A stretch of DNA of 64,000 nucleotides, taken from the NCBI RefSeq assembly GCF_001442535.1, contig NZ_CP013141.1, positions 3,973,148 to 4,037,147 of the forward strand, given 5' to 3'. The position numbers and the translations under genes were made by a program. Below are positions 57,124-64,000 of this stretch, one piece after another; within the stretch, counting starts at the first letter, position 1, and every line of letters begins with the position of its first letter. The stretch is from Lysobacter antibioticus. Its GTDB lineage: Bacteria > Pseudomonadota > Gammaproteobacteria > Xanthomonadales > Xanthomonadaceae. The notes under the pieces are model-generated. The model searched no databases, was not told the DNA's origin, and saw only the letters and a program-made list of their open reading frames with translations.

Positions 57124-57755
57124 GAGTCGGCGCCGGTCTCCGTCTTGGCGGCGCCGTTCTTGTCGCCCTTGCCGCCTTCGTTGCGCCCGCTCTCGTTGCG
57201 CGCGTTGTCGTTACGGGAGGCAGGCTTGGCCGCATCCTTGTCGTCCCAGCCGAACTCGACCTGGCCGCGCATGCGCGAACCGGCCGCGACCGTCATCACC
57301 GCGGCCTTGACGTCGCCGATCATCGCGCCGCTGTCGAGCAGTTCGACGCGCTGCGCCGACTCGATGTTGCCTTCGAGCTCGCCGGCGATCACGACCTTGC
57401 GCGCGCGCACGCCGCCGTTGAGCTTGGCGCCGAGTTCGACGGTCAGGTCGCCGTCGACCTGGACGTCGCCCTTGAAGCGGCCGGCGATGCGGATGTGGCC
57501 GGAGCCCTGGATCTTGCCTTCGATCGACAGGTCGGAGGCGATCAGCGATTCCTTGACCGCCTCGCGTTCGATCGCGCGCGCGGCCGGAGCGGGCGCCGGC
57601 GTCGGCGCAGCGGCGTAGGGAGCGGGCGTGGGCGAAGCTTGTCCAAACGAGAATTCGGTGGCCGCGTCGGGTTCTTTCTTGAGCGCGGTTTCCGGCTGCA
57701 ACGGCGGTACCGGATTGTCGCGCTTGGGCGGAGCAGGCTGATTGAAGATGGCCAT
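57120..57755 (-). CDS. Bactofilin
   Basis: 211 residues. Proline-rich disordered N-terminus (1-65), a right-handed beta-helix core (about 70-175: IEGKIQGSGHIRIAGRFKGDV, VELGAKLNGGVRARKVVIAGELEGNI, VELLDSGAMIGDVKAAVMTVAAGSRMRG) and a charged Lys/Asn-rich tail. Bactofilins polymerise without nucleotide and set up local cell-shape or surface functions. Confidence 0.9.
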   Translation of the reverse strand: MAIFNQPAPPKRDNPVPPLQPETALKKEPDAATEFSFGQASPTPAPYAAAPTPAPAPAARAIEREAVKESLIASDLSIEGKIQGSGHIRIAGRFKGDVQVDGDLTVELGAKLNGGVRARKVVIAGELEGNIESAQRVELLDSGAMIGDVKAAVMTVAAGSRMRGQVEFGWDDKDAAKPASRNDNARNESGRNEGGKGDKNGAAKTETGADS

Positions 57756-58018
57756 GACGCGGTGTTTCCTCAGGTCGGGGGATCAGGTGATGACACGCGT
57801 GAACTTCGGAGCCTAACACGCTGATACGACGCGCCCACTGTGATGAATCTCACCAATCGGAGTTGCAGGAAACCGCGACTCGGATTCAGTTTTCGCAAGC
57901 GTTTGCGCAAATACGAAACCACCCGGAAGCGCGCGCATTCAGCGAATGCGGTGCGGTGTCCCGGTGGCAAAAATAGTTCAGAAATCTTTCAGGCCGATGA
58001 ACAGGCGGGCGGTAGCGC

Positions 58019-59545
58019 TCAGGCCGACAACACGCCCCGCACGATCAGCAGCAGCGCCGCGACCACCAGCAAGGGCCGCAGCCAACTCGCCTGTTCGCGC
58101 GCCGTGCGCAGGTCGGTGCGATGCAGGCTCGCGTAGTGCAGGTCCTGCAGGATCGGCGTCGCCACGCCGGCGAGCAGGTACAACGGCAGCCATGCGTCCG
58201 GCGGCGCGCGCAGCTGTTCGGCCGGCGTGCCGAACAGGATCGCGAAACAATCCGGCAGGCATACCGCGACGACGAGCCCGGCGAAGATGGCCCAGACCGT
58301 GCGGTAGATGCGGCCGACGCCGCGCGCGATCATCCAGATCGCGGCCATGCCGACGATGCACAAGGCCGTCAGGTCGGTCGCGAGCGGCGCCAGGAACAAG
58401 CCGACCACGCCGAGGGCCGTGACCGACACCAAGGGGCGGTCGCGATAGGACAGCACACCGGGATCGCCGTCCTTGGGCAACAGCGGCAGCAACATGCGCA
58501 AGCAGGCGAGCAGCAACCAGGCCGCGCCGCCGATGAACCAGACTCTCGGCAGATCGCCGAGCAGGGAATTGCGCGGGCCGAAGGCGGCGAAGAAGCCGAG
58601 CAGCAACAGTGGATACAGCACGATGCGCGCCGCAGCGAGCAACGCACGCCGCACATCGATGCGATGGCGGTCGGTCGCCCGAACCCAGAAGTCGACGCTG
58701 TCCGGGTCGAGCCGCGTCGTCGCCAGTTGCGGATCGATCCGCTGCAAGCTCGACCACAGGCTCATCAAGCGCGTCGGCAACATCGCGACCAACGCGATCA
58801 GCACGCGGCGCCACGGCACGAAGGGGCCGAGCAGTTCGCGCATCAGCATGCGATCCACCGGCCGGACCCGCGGCGACTGCATCAGCGCGACGGTCTGCTC
58901 GAACTCGTCGGCGGCCTCGGCGCGGCGGCGGGCGTGATGCACTTGTTCCTGCAGCCAGTCGTCCTGCGGGCCGACGCTGTCGAGGGCGAAGAAGACGGCG
59001 ATCGTCCGCACCGATTCGGACGACAGCGGCGGGTCGGCGAGGGCTAGCGCATGGGCCACCGGCGCGCGCAGGGCGTGTTTGAGGTCGAGCGAATACAGTG
59101 GTTCCAGTTCCAACAGCCAGCGATCCAGGGCGGCGGGGTCGTGGCGGTTCGCGCGCGCCAGCAATTCGTCGAGGAAGGCACGGCCGTCGAAGGCCTCGTG
59201 CTCGTCGTCGTCGCGCGGCGGCGACGAGGGGCGGTCATCGCGGTACGCGCTTGCCGCGTCGGCGGTGTCCGCCGGATCGGTCGGCGGCGCGTCGACCCGT
59301 GGCGCATCGGCCTGGCCGCTCTCGTCGGACTCGTGTTCGGGTTCGAGCCCGGAGTCGTCTTCGTCCTCGCCGACGTGGCGCCGATGCTCGGCATAGGCCA
59401 GGCAGTGCTGGTAGGCATCGTGCAAGTCCTGGAACCCGACCGGATCCTCGTCGGGCCGGGTGCGGCGCAGCTCGCGCGCATAGGCGCGCTTGATCTCGCG
59501 CTCGTCGGCGCTGGCGGCGAGGCCGAGACGCTCGAACGGATTCAT
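58019..59545 (-). CDS. Membrane J-domain protein (DjlB/DjlC-like), long
   Basis: 508 residues. N-terminal J-like domain (1-50: MNPFERLGLAASADEREIKR, RTRPDEDPVGFQDLHDAYQ) with RPD where classic J domains have HPD. An acidic linker (60-120), a helical middle and about seven C-terminal membrane helices (from about 330). It overlaps the gene upstream by four bases and lies in an operon with hscC. Confidence 0.85.
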   Translation of the reverse strand: MNPFERLGLAASADEREIKRAYARELRRTRPDEDPVGFQDLHDAYQHCLAYAEHRRHVGEDEDDSGLEPEHESDESGQADAPRVDAPPTDPADTADAASAYRDDRPSSPPRDDDEHEAFDGRAFLDELLARANRHDPAALDRWLLELEPLYSLDLKHALRAPVAHALALADPPLSSESVRTIAVFFALDSVGPQDDWLQEQVHHARRRAEAADEFEQTVALMQSPRVRPVDRMLMRELLGPFVPWRRVLIALVAMLPTRLMSLWSSLQRIDPQLATTRLDPDSVDFWVRATDRHRIDVRRALLAAARIVLYPLLLLGFFAAFGPRNSLLGDLPRVWFIGGAAWLLLACLRMLLPLLPKDGDPGVLSYRDRPLVSVTALGVVGLFLAPLATDLTALCIVGMAAIWMIARGVGRIYRTVWAIFAGLVVAVCLPDCFAILFGTPAEQLRAPPDAWLPLYLLAGVATPILQDLHYASLHRTDLRTAREQASWLRPLLVVAALLLIVRGVLSA

Positions 59546-60318
59546 GCGCCGTTCGCCGCTTTGATCACCCGCGCGATCGCTACCAGCAGCATCAACAGGA
59601 AGAACAACACGCTCGGCGACAGGGCGAGCGGGTGTCGGCCGCGTTTGCCGGGACGAGGGTCGGGGTCGAACTGCAGCCCGCGGAAATCCGCGCCGCGCGC
59701 CTGCGAGTAAGCGCGCAGGTCGGCGACCGCGGGTTGCAGCGACGCGGTGCGCGGATGCACGGTGTCCAGATCGAAGAACGCCAGCACGATGTCGAGCTGG
59801 GCGATGTACAGCGAGGGCTCGTGCTGCAAGCGTGCGATCAGGGCCGGAGCGAGCTCCTGCTTGCGTTCGACCGAATACAGGTCCGGGTGATCGCGCAGCC
59901 AGCGTTCGAGTTCCTGAGACGTGCTCTCGCGCGCGATCCGCAGCAATTGCTCGAGGAAGGCGTCGCTGTCGAAGGCCTTGCTGTCGAACGCCCCGATGAC
60001 AACGGCGGCGCGGTCGAAGATGGGCGCCGGCGGCGTCGCTGCGCGCCCGGCGGGTGCCGCCGTCGGCGTTTGCAAGCGCAGCGAGGGCAGAGCGTCGTTG
60101 TCGTCGAGCAACTCGTCGAGATCCTCGAACACGGCAATGGCCGCCTCGGCCCGCGGCCGGCGCGCCCACTCCAGGCATTGCGCATAGGCCTCGTGCAACT
60201 GCTGGAACGCGACCGGGTCTTCGTCCGGCCGGGTCTTGCGCAGTTCGCGCGCGTAGGCGCGCTTGACCTGGCTTTCGTCCGCGTCGTGGTTCAAACCCAG
60301 GCGGGCGAACGGAGTCAT
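59542..60318 (-). CDS. Membrane J-domain protein (DjlB/DjlC-like), short
   Basis: 258 residues. J-like domain MTPFARLGLNHDADESQVKR, RKTRPDEDPVAFQQLHEAY, again RPD and not HPD. An acidic middle and one C-terminal membrane helix (PSVLFFLLMLLVAIARVI). It starts two bases after the hscC stop. In E. coli hscC also has two such neighbours (djlB and djlC), so this is a conserved chaperone set. Confidence 0.87.
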   Translation of the reverse strand: MTPFARLGLNHDADESQVKRAYARELRKTRPDEDPVAFQQLHEAYAQCLEWARRPRAEAAIAVFEDLDELLDDNDALPSLRLQTPTAAPAGRAATPPAPIFDRAAVVIGAFDSKAFDSDAFLEQLLRIARESTSQELERWLRDHPDLYSVERKQELAPALIARLQHEPSLYIAQLDIVLAFFDLDTVHPRTASLQPAVADLRAYSQARGADFRGLQFDPDPRPGKRGRHPLALSPSVLFFLLMLLVAIARVIKAANGA

Positions 60319-60320
60319 GC

Positions 60321-62006
60321 TCAGGCTTGGGCTTCGATCGCGTCGAGGTAGCGCGCGAATTCGGCCCGGTGATGGGCGATCAGCTCGGGGTCCTGCAGGT
60401 CGAGGGCGCCGCGGAACTGCACCAGCGCGTCCTGCAATTGCTCGCGTGCCCACAGCAGCTCTTCGTACAGGCGTTCGGCGCGCGCGATCAGGGCGATGTT
60501 CTCCTGCTGTTCGCGCGGGTGCACCTTGATCGCCGCCAATGCCGCCAGGCGCTGGCGGATCTCGTCCGGGCTGAGCACGCCGGGGTTCTTCTCCAGCACC
60601 ACTTCGCGCTTGAGCCCGGTCGACAGGGCGACCGCCTCGACCTGCAACAGGCCGTTGATGTCGTAGGTGAAGCGCACGTCGATCGGGTTCTCGTCGCGGC
60701 GCTTGGGCGGCAGGTCGATCGAGACCATGCCCAGGCGGACGTTGTGTTCGACCCGCGGGCTCTCGCCCTGGTAGATCTCGATCTCGACCGCGCGCTGCTC
60801 GTCGTAGGTCGGGAAATAGCGCTCGACCCGGCTCACCGGCACGGTGCTGTTGCGGTGGATGATCGGCGAGAAAATGCCGGTGGTGTAGCGGCCGTGGGTT
60901 TCGCGGCTGGTGCTGACGCCGAGCGTGTGCGGGCACACGTCGGTGAGGATGATCTCTTCCAGCGACTCGTCGCGCGCCTTCATGCCGGCGGCGACGCAGG
61001 CGCCCAGGCCGATGGCTTCGTCGGGATTGACATGGCGCAACGGCAGGCGGCCGAACATGCGCGAGACCAGGCGCGCGCTCAGCGACATGCGCGAGGCGCC
61101 GCCGACCAGGACGATCTCGTCGAGCTGGCCGGGGCTGAGCTTGGCGTCGCGCATCGCCCGTTCCAGCGGCGCGCGCAGGCGCTGCACCAAGGGCTCGCAG
61201 ATCCGCGCGAACGCGGCCTCGTCGACACGCCAGGCGCGCGGCTGGCCGGCCAGGGTCAGTTCTAGCCCGACTTCGCTGCCGCGGGCCAGGTCGTGCTTGA
61301 GCGCTTCGATGCGGCGCTCGAGGATCGCCAGCTCGGTCAGCGCCAGCTGGCTCGCGGCCAGGCCGTGTTCGCTCAGGAAGGCGTCGAGCAGGGCCTGGGA
61401 GAAGTCCTCGCCGCCGAGGAAGTTGTCGCCGGCGCTGGCGTGCACTTCCATGATCCCGTCGAACAGCTCCAGGATCGAGACGTCGAAGGTGCCGCCGCCG
61501 AGGTCGAACACCAGATAGCGGCCGCCGCCGTCGCGCTGCTGCAGGCCGTAGGCCAGGGCCGCCGCGGTCGGTTCGTTGATCAGGCGTTCGACCTTGATCC
61601 CGGCCAGTTCGCCGGCGATGCGCGTGGCCTTGCGCTGGCTGTCGGAGAAATAAGCCGGCACGCTGATCACCGCCTCTTCGATGCGATGGCCGAGGTCGGC
61701 CTCGGCGTCGGCGATCAGCGACTTCAGGATCAGCGCCGACAATTCCTCGGGGCGGAAGCGGTGCTTGCCGAGCGCGGTGACGCGGTCGGTGCCCATCCAG
61801 CGCTTGAATGCGGCGACGCTGCGCTGCGGATGCGAGACCAGGCGTTCGCGCGCGGCGCGGCCGACGATGACCTCGTTGTGCTCGCCGACGCTGACCACCG
61901 AGGGGGTGAGCAGCGAGCCCAAGGCGTTGGCGATCAGGCGGGGGCCGTCGGGCCCGTGGACGCCGATCAGCGAATGGGTGGTGCCGAGGTCGATGCCGAC
62001 GATCAT
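60321..62006 (-). CDS. hscC: HscC, specialised Hsp70 chaperone
   Basis: 561 residues, a size typical of HscC and shorter than DnaK. ATPase motifs VGIDLGTTHSLIGV, EAVISVPAYFSDSQRKATR, LINEPTAAALAYGL, VFDLGGGTFDVSIL and EIVLVGGASRMSL. A shortened substrate-binding part follows (ILTDVCPHTLGVSTS, YQGESPRVEHNVRLG). It should act with the two J-proteins downstream at the inner membrane. Confidence 0.93.
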   Translation of the reverse strand: MIVGIDLGTTHSLIGVHGPDGPRLIANALGSLLTPSVVSVGEHNEVIVGRAARERLVSHPQRSVAAFKRWMGTDRVTALGKHRFRPEELSALILKSLIADAEADLGHRIEEAVISVPAYFSDSQRKATRIAGELAGIKVERLINEPTAAALAYGLQQRDGGGRYLVFDLGGGTFDVSILELFDGIMEVHASAGDNFLGGEDFSQALLDAFLSEHGLAASQLALTELAILERRIEALKHDLARGSEVGLELTLAGQPRAWRVDEAAFARICEPLVQRLRAPLERAMRDAKLSPGQLDEIVLVGGASRMSLSARLVSRMFGRLPLRHVNPDEAIGLGACVAAGMKARDESLEEIILTDVCPHTLGVSTSRETHGRYTTGIFSPIIHRNSTVPVSRVERYFPTYDEQRAVEIEIYQGESPRVEHNVRLGMVSIDLPPKRRDENPIDVRFTYDINGLLQVEAVALSTGLKREVVLEKNPGVLSPDEIRQRLAALAAIKVHPREQQENIALIARAERLYEELLWAREQLQDALVQFRGALDLQDPELIAHHRAEFARYLDAIEAQA

Positions 62007-62030
62007 GCCTAGCAGTCCTTTGCAGCGGGA

Positions 62031-63641
62031 TTACATGCGGAACACGCCGAAGCGGGTGCGGTCCTCGATCGGCGCGTTGAGGCTGGCCGACAGCGCCAGC
62101 CCGAGCACCCGGCGGGTGTCGGCCGGGTCGATGATGCCGTCGTCCCACAGCCGCGCGCTGGCGTAGTAGGGGTTGCCCTGGCTTTCGTACTGGTCGCGGA
62201 TCGGCGCCTTGAAGGCTTCCTCTTCGTCCGGCGTCCATACCTTGCCGGCGGCTTCGATGCCGTCGCGGCGCACGGTCGCCAGCACCGAAGCGGCCTGTTC
62301 GCCGCCCATCACGCTGATGCGCGCGTTCGGCCACATCCACAGGAAGCGGGCGCCGTAGGCGCGGCCGCACATGGCGTAGTTGCCGGCGCCGAAGCTGCCG
62401 CCGATGACCACGGTGAACTTGGGCACGTGCGAGCAGGCCACCGCGGTGACCATCTTGGCGCCGTCTTTGGCGATGCCGGCGTTCTCGTATTTCTTGCCGA
62501 CCATGAAGCCGGTGATGTTCTGCAGGAACACCAGCGGGATGCCGCGCTGGTTGCACAGCTCGATGAAATGCGCGCCCTTGAGCGCGCTTTCGGCGAACAG
62601 GATGCCGTTGTTGGCGACGATGCCGACCGGGTAGCCGTGGACGTGGGCGAAGCCGGTGATCAGGGTCTTGGCGTAGCGCGCCTTGAACTCCTGCAGCTCG
62701 CTGCCGTCGACGATGCGGGCGATGACCTCGCGGATGTCGAACGGGCGGCGAGTGTCCTTGGGGACGATGCCGTACAGCTCGTGGGCGGCGTACAGCGGCT
62801 CGCGCGAGGCCTGCACGGTCACCGGCAGGGTCTTGCGGCGGTTGAGGTTGCCGACGATCTCGCGGGCGATCTGCAGCGCGTGGCGGTCGTCCTCGGCGAA
62901 ATGATCGGCCACGCCCGACACCGTGGTGTGCACTTCGGCGCCGCCGAGCGCTTCGGCATCGACGACTTCGCCGGTTGCGGCCTTCACCAGCGGCGGGCCG
63001 CCGAGGAAGATCGTGCCCTGTTCCTTGACGATGATGCTCTCGTCGCACATCGCCGGCACGTAGGCGCCGCCGGCGGTGCAACTGCCCATGACCACGGCGA
63101 TCTGCGGGATGTTCTCCGCGCTCAGGCGGGCCTGGTTGTAGAAGATGCGGCCGAAATGTTCGCGGTCGGGGAACACCTCGTCCTGCAGCGGCAGGAAGGC
63201 GCCGCCGGAGTCGACCAGGTAGATGCACGGCAGGCGGTTCTCGCGGGCGATCTCCTGCGCGCGCAGGTGCTTCTTGACCGTCATCGGGAAGTAGGTGCCG
63301 CCCTTGACCGTAGCGTCGTTGGCCACGATCACGACTTCCAGGCCCTGCACGCGGCCGATGCCGGCGACCATGCCCGCGGCGGGCGCGGCGTCGTCGTACA
63401 TGCCTTCGGCGGCGAGCGGGGCGATTTCCAGGAACGGCGAGCCCGGATCGAGCAGGGCGGCGATGCGGTCGCGTGCGAGCAGCTTGCCGCGCTCGGTGTG
63501 CTTGGCCCGGGCCTTGTCGCCGCCGCCATGCGCGGCGCGCGCGAGGCGCGCGTCGAGCTCTTCGACCAGCGCCTGGTGGTAGGCGACGTTGTCCCGGAAG
63601 TCCTGCGAGCGCGGGTCGAGTTGGGAGGTGATCGCGGGCAT
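62031..63641 (-). CDS. liuB: Methylcrotonyl-CoA carboxylase, carboxyltransferase subunit
   Basis: 536 residues. Acyl-CoA carboxylase beta fold: [54 protein letters not shown] (an MCC signature), [33 protein letters not shown] and the C-terminal [14 protein letters not shown]. With LiuD it carboxylates methylcrotonyl-CoA. Its partner genes lie 10 kb further on, although order and strand are as in normal liu operons. Confidence 0.95.
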   Translation of the reverse strand: MPAITSQLDPRSQDFRDNVAYHQALVEELDARLARAAHGGGDKARAKHTERGKLLARDRIAALLDPGSPFLEIAPLAAEGMYDDAAPAAGMVAGIGRVQGLEVVIVANDATVKGGTYFPMTVKKHLRAQEIARENRLPCIYLVDSGGAFLPLQDEVFPDREHFGRIFYNQARLSAENIPQIAVVMGSCTAGGAYVPAMCDESIIVKEQGTIFLGGPPLVKAATGEVVDAEALGGAEVHTTVSGVADHFAEDDRHALQIAREIVGNLNRRKTLPVTVQASREPLYAAHELYGIVPKDTRRPFDIREVIARIVDGSELQEFKARYAKTLITGFAHVHGYPVGIVANNGILFAESALKGAHFIELCNQRGIPLVFLQNITGFMVGKKYENAGIAKDGAKMVTAVACSHVPKFTVVIGGSFGAGNYAMCGRAYGARFLWMWPNARISVMGGEQAASVLATVRRDGIEAAGKVWTPDEEEAFKAPIRDQYESQGNPYYASARLWDDGIIDPADTRRVLGLALSASLNAPIEDRTRFGVFRM

Positions 63642-63785
63642 TGCACGGCGGCCTGGTTCTGGGACGCGGCATCAAAACACAAAGCGCCGTTCGCGGCCAA
63701 TCACTTTGGGCGATGCGGTGCAGTACTGCGCAATGTAGCAATCGCCTGGCGCCGGCGTTTCGCGGGCCCTTCGGCGCAAAAAGAA

Positions 63786-63805
63786 AGGCCCGCTTGCGCG
63801 GGCCT
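63786..63805 (-). terminator. Terminator after the Ala-rich gene
   Basis: AGGCCCGC pairs with GCGGGCCT around a four-base loop; on the minus strand it is followed by TTTCTTTTT. It ends the gene that leaves the window on the right. Confidence 0.85.
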
Positions 63806-63831
63806 CTCGAAGCAGCGTCAGCGCAAGCCGA

Positions 63832-64000
63832 TTAGTGCTTGGCAGCTTCTTCCTTGGCCTTCTCGGCAGCGGCGTCGGCCTTGTCGGAGACCTTGGCAGC
63901 GGCGTCGGCGGTAGCGTCGGCAGCCTTGGCGGTCGCGTCGGCGGCGCCAGCAGCGGCATCGGCAGCGGCATCGGCGGTCGCGGCAGCGGCGTTGTCGACA
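63832..64000 (-). CDS. Alanine-rich helical protein (C-terminal part)
   Basis: The gene runs in from the right edge and ends at TAA 63832-63834. The visible 55 residues consist almost wholly of Ala, Asp, Lys and Thr in heptad-like order (ADATAKAADATADAAAKVSD) and end EKAKEEAAKH. Similar Ala-rich repeats occur in small exported or stress proteins of Xanthomonadaceae; the function is unknown. Confidence 0.65.
   Translation of the reverse strand, partial: VDNAAAATADAAADAAAGAADATAKAADATADAAAKVSDKADAAAEKAKEEAAKH

Noticed and set aside
59542..63741. A single 1399-codon minus-strand frame
   Set aside because: Only its last 258 codons (the short J-protein, starting at 60318) are real; the rest is a shifted frame over hscC and liuB.

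Overview
The window is high-GC chromosomal DNA from a gammaproteobacterium that looks like Lysobacter or a close relative in the Xanthomonadaceae. This is inferred from the long histidine operon led by a TrpR-family gene, frequent TTG and GTG starts, the leucine-degradation genes, and dense families of short intergenic palindromes. No database search was possible, so family names rest on motifs and recall.

Layout. 1-3.5 kb: end of a membrane glycosyltransferase, a polysaccharide deacetylase, small unknown proteins and a VOC protein. 3.5-6.35 kb: a lower-GC, decaying patch that resembles a prophage remnant, with a HicAB toxin-antitoxin pair, a DUF1508-like protein and broken small genes. 6.35-11.53 kb: a periplasmic nitrate reductase operon (napE, decayed napF, napD, napA, napB, napC) lying exactly between two identical tRNA-Pro(CGG) genes. 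11.6-18 kb: hisS, a MIO-type ammonia-lyase, a 2OG-Fe(II) oxygenase and a membrane diguanylate cyclase. 18-25.9 kb: a TrpR-like regulator followed by hisG-D-C-B-H-A-F-IE, nearly all overlapping, with a TrpR-type palindrome in front. 25.9-40 kb: secreted phosphoesterase, YdeI-like protein, an AroQ-like orphan, methionine salvage mtnB-mtnD-mtnC, two tandem APC amino-acid permeases, a Nudix hydrolase and a Tat-exported phospholipase C. The gaps here are filled with structured repeats. 40-44 kb: two GNAT acetyltransferases, the EF-P paralogue EfpL, an SDR and small unknown proteins. 44-52 kb: a PAS/GGDEF/EAL protein and leucine-degradation genes liuE, liuD and liuC. 52.2-54.6 kb: feoA-feoB plus a Cys-rich partner behind a Fur box. 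54.7-62 kb: a zeta toxin with a small partner, a bactofilin cluster, and an HscC (Hsp70) gene with two membrane J-domain genes. 62-63.6 kb: liuB, then the end of an Ala-rich protein.

How it fits together. The his operon makes histidine in full, from ATP and PRPP to histidinol oxidation. nap carries electrons from quinol (NapC) through NapB to the molybdenum enzyme NapA in the periplasm. liuB-C-D-E keep the usual order on the minus strand, but about 10 kb of unrelated genes sit between liuB and liuC. HscC and the two J-proteins form a dedicated chaperone set.

Most striking non-coding signal. A composite intergenic element occurs three times (about 26140-26360 plus, 26400-26625 minus, 36860-37080 plus). 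Its hairpins keep their pairing while their sequence changes, and each copy has a hexamer-type tandem repeat on the same side. A second palindrome family (18 copies of about 24 bp between 26 and 40 kb) also shows paired changes.
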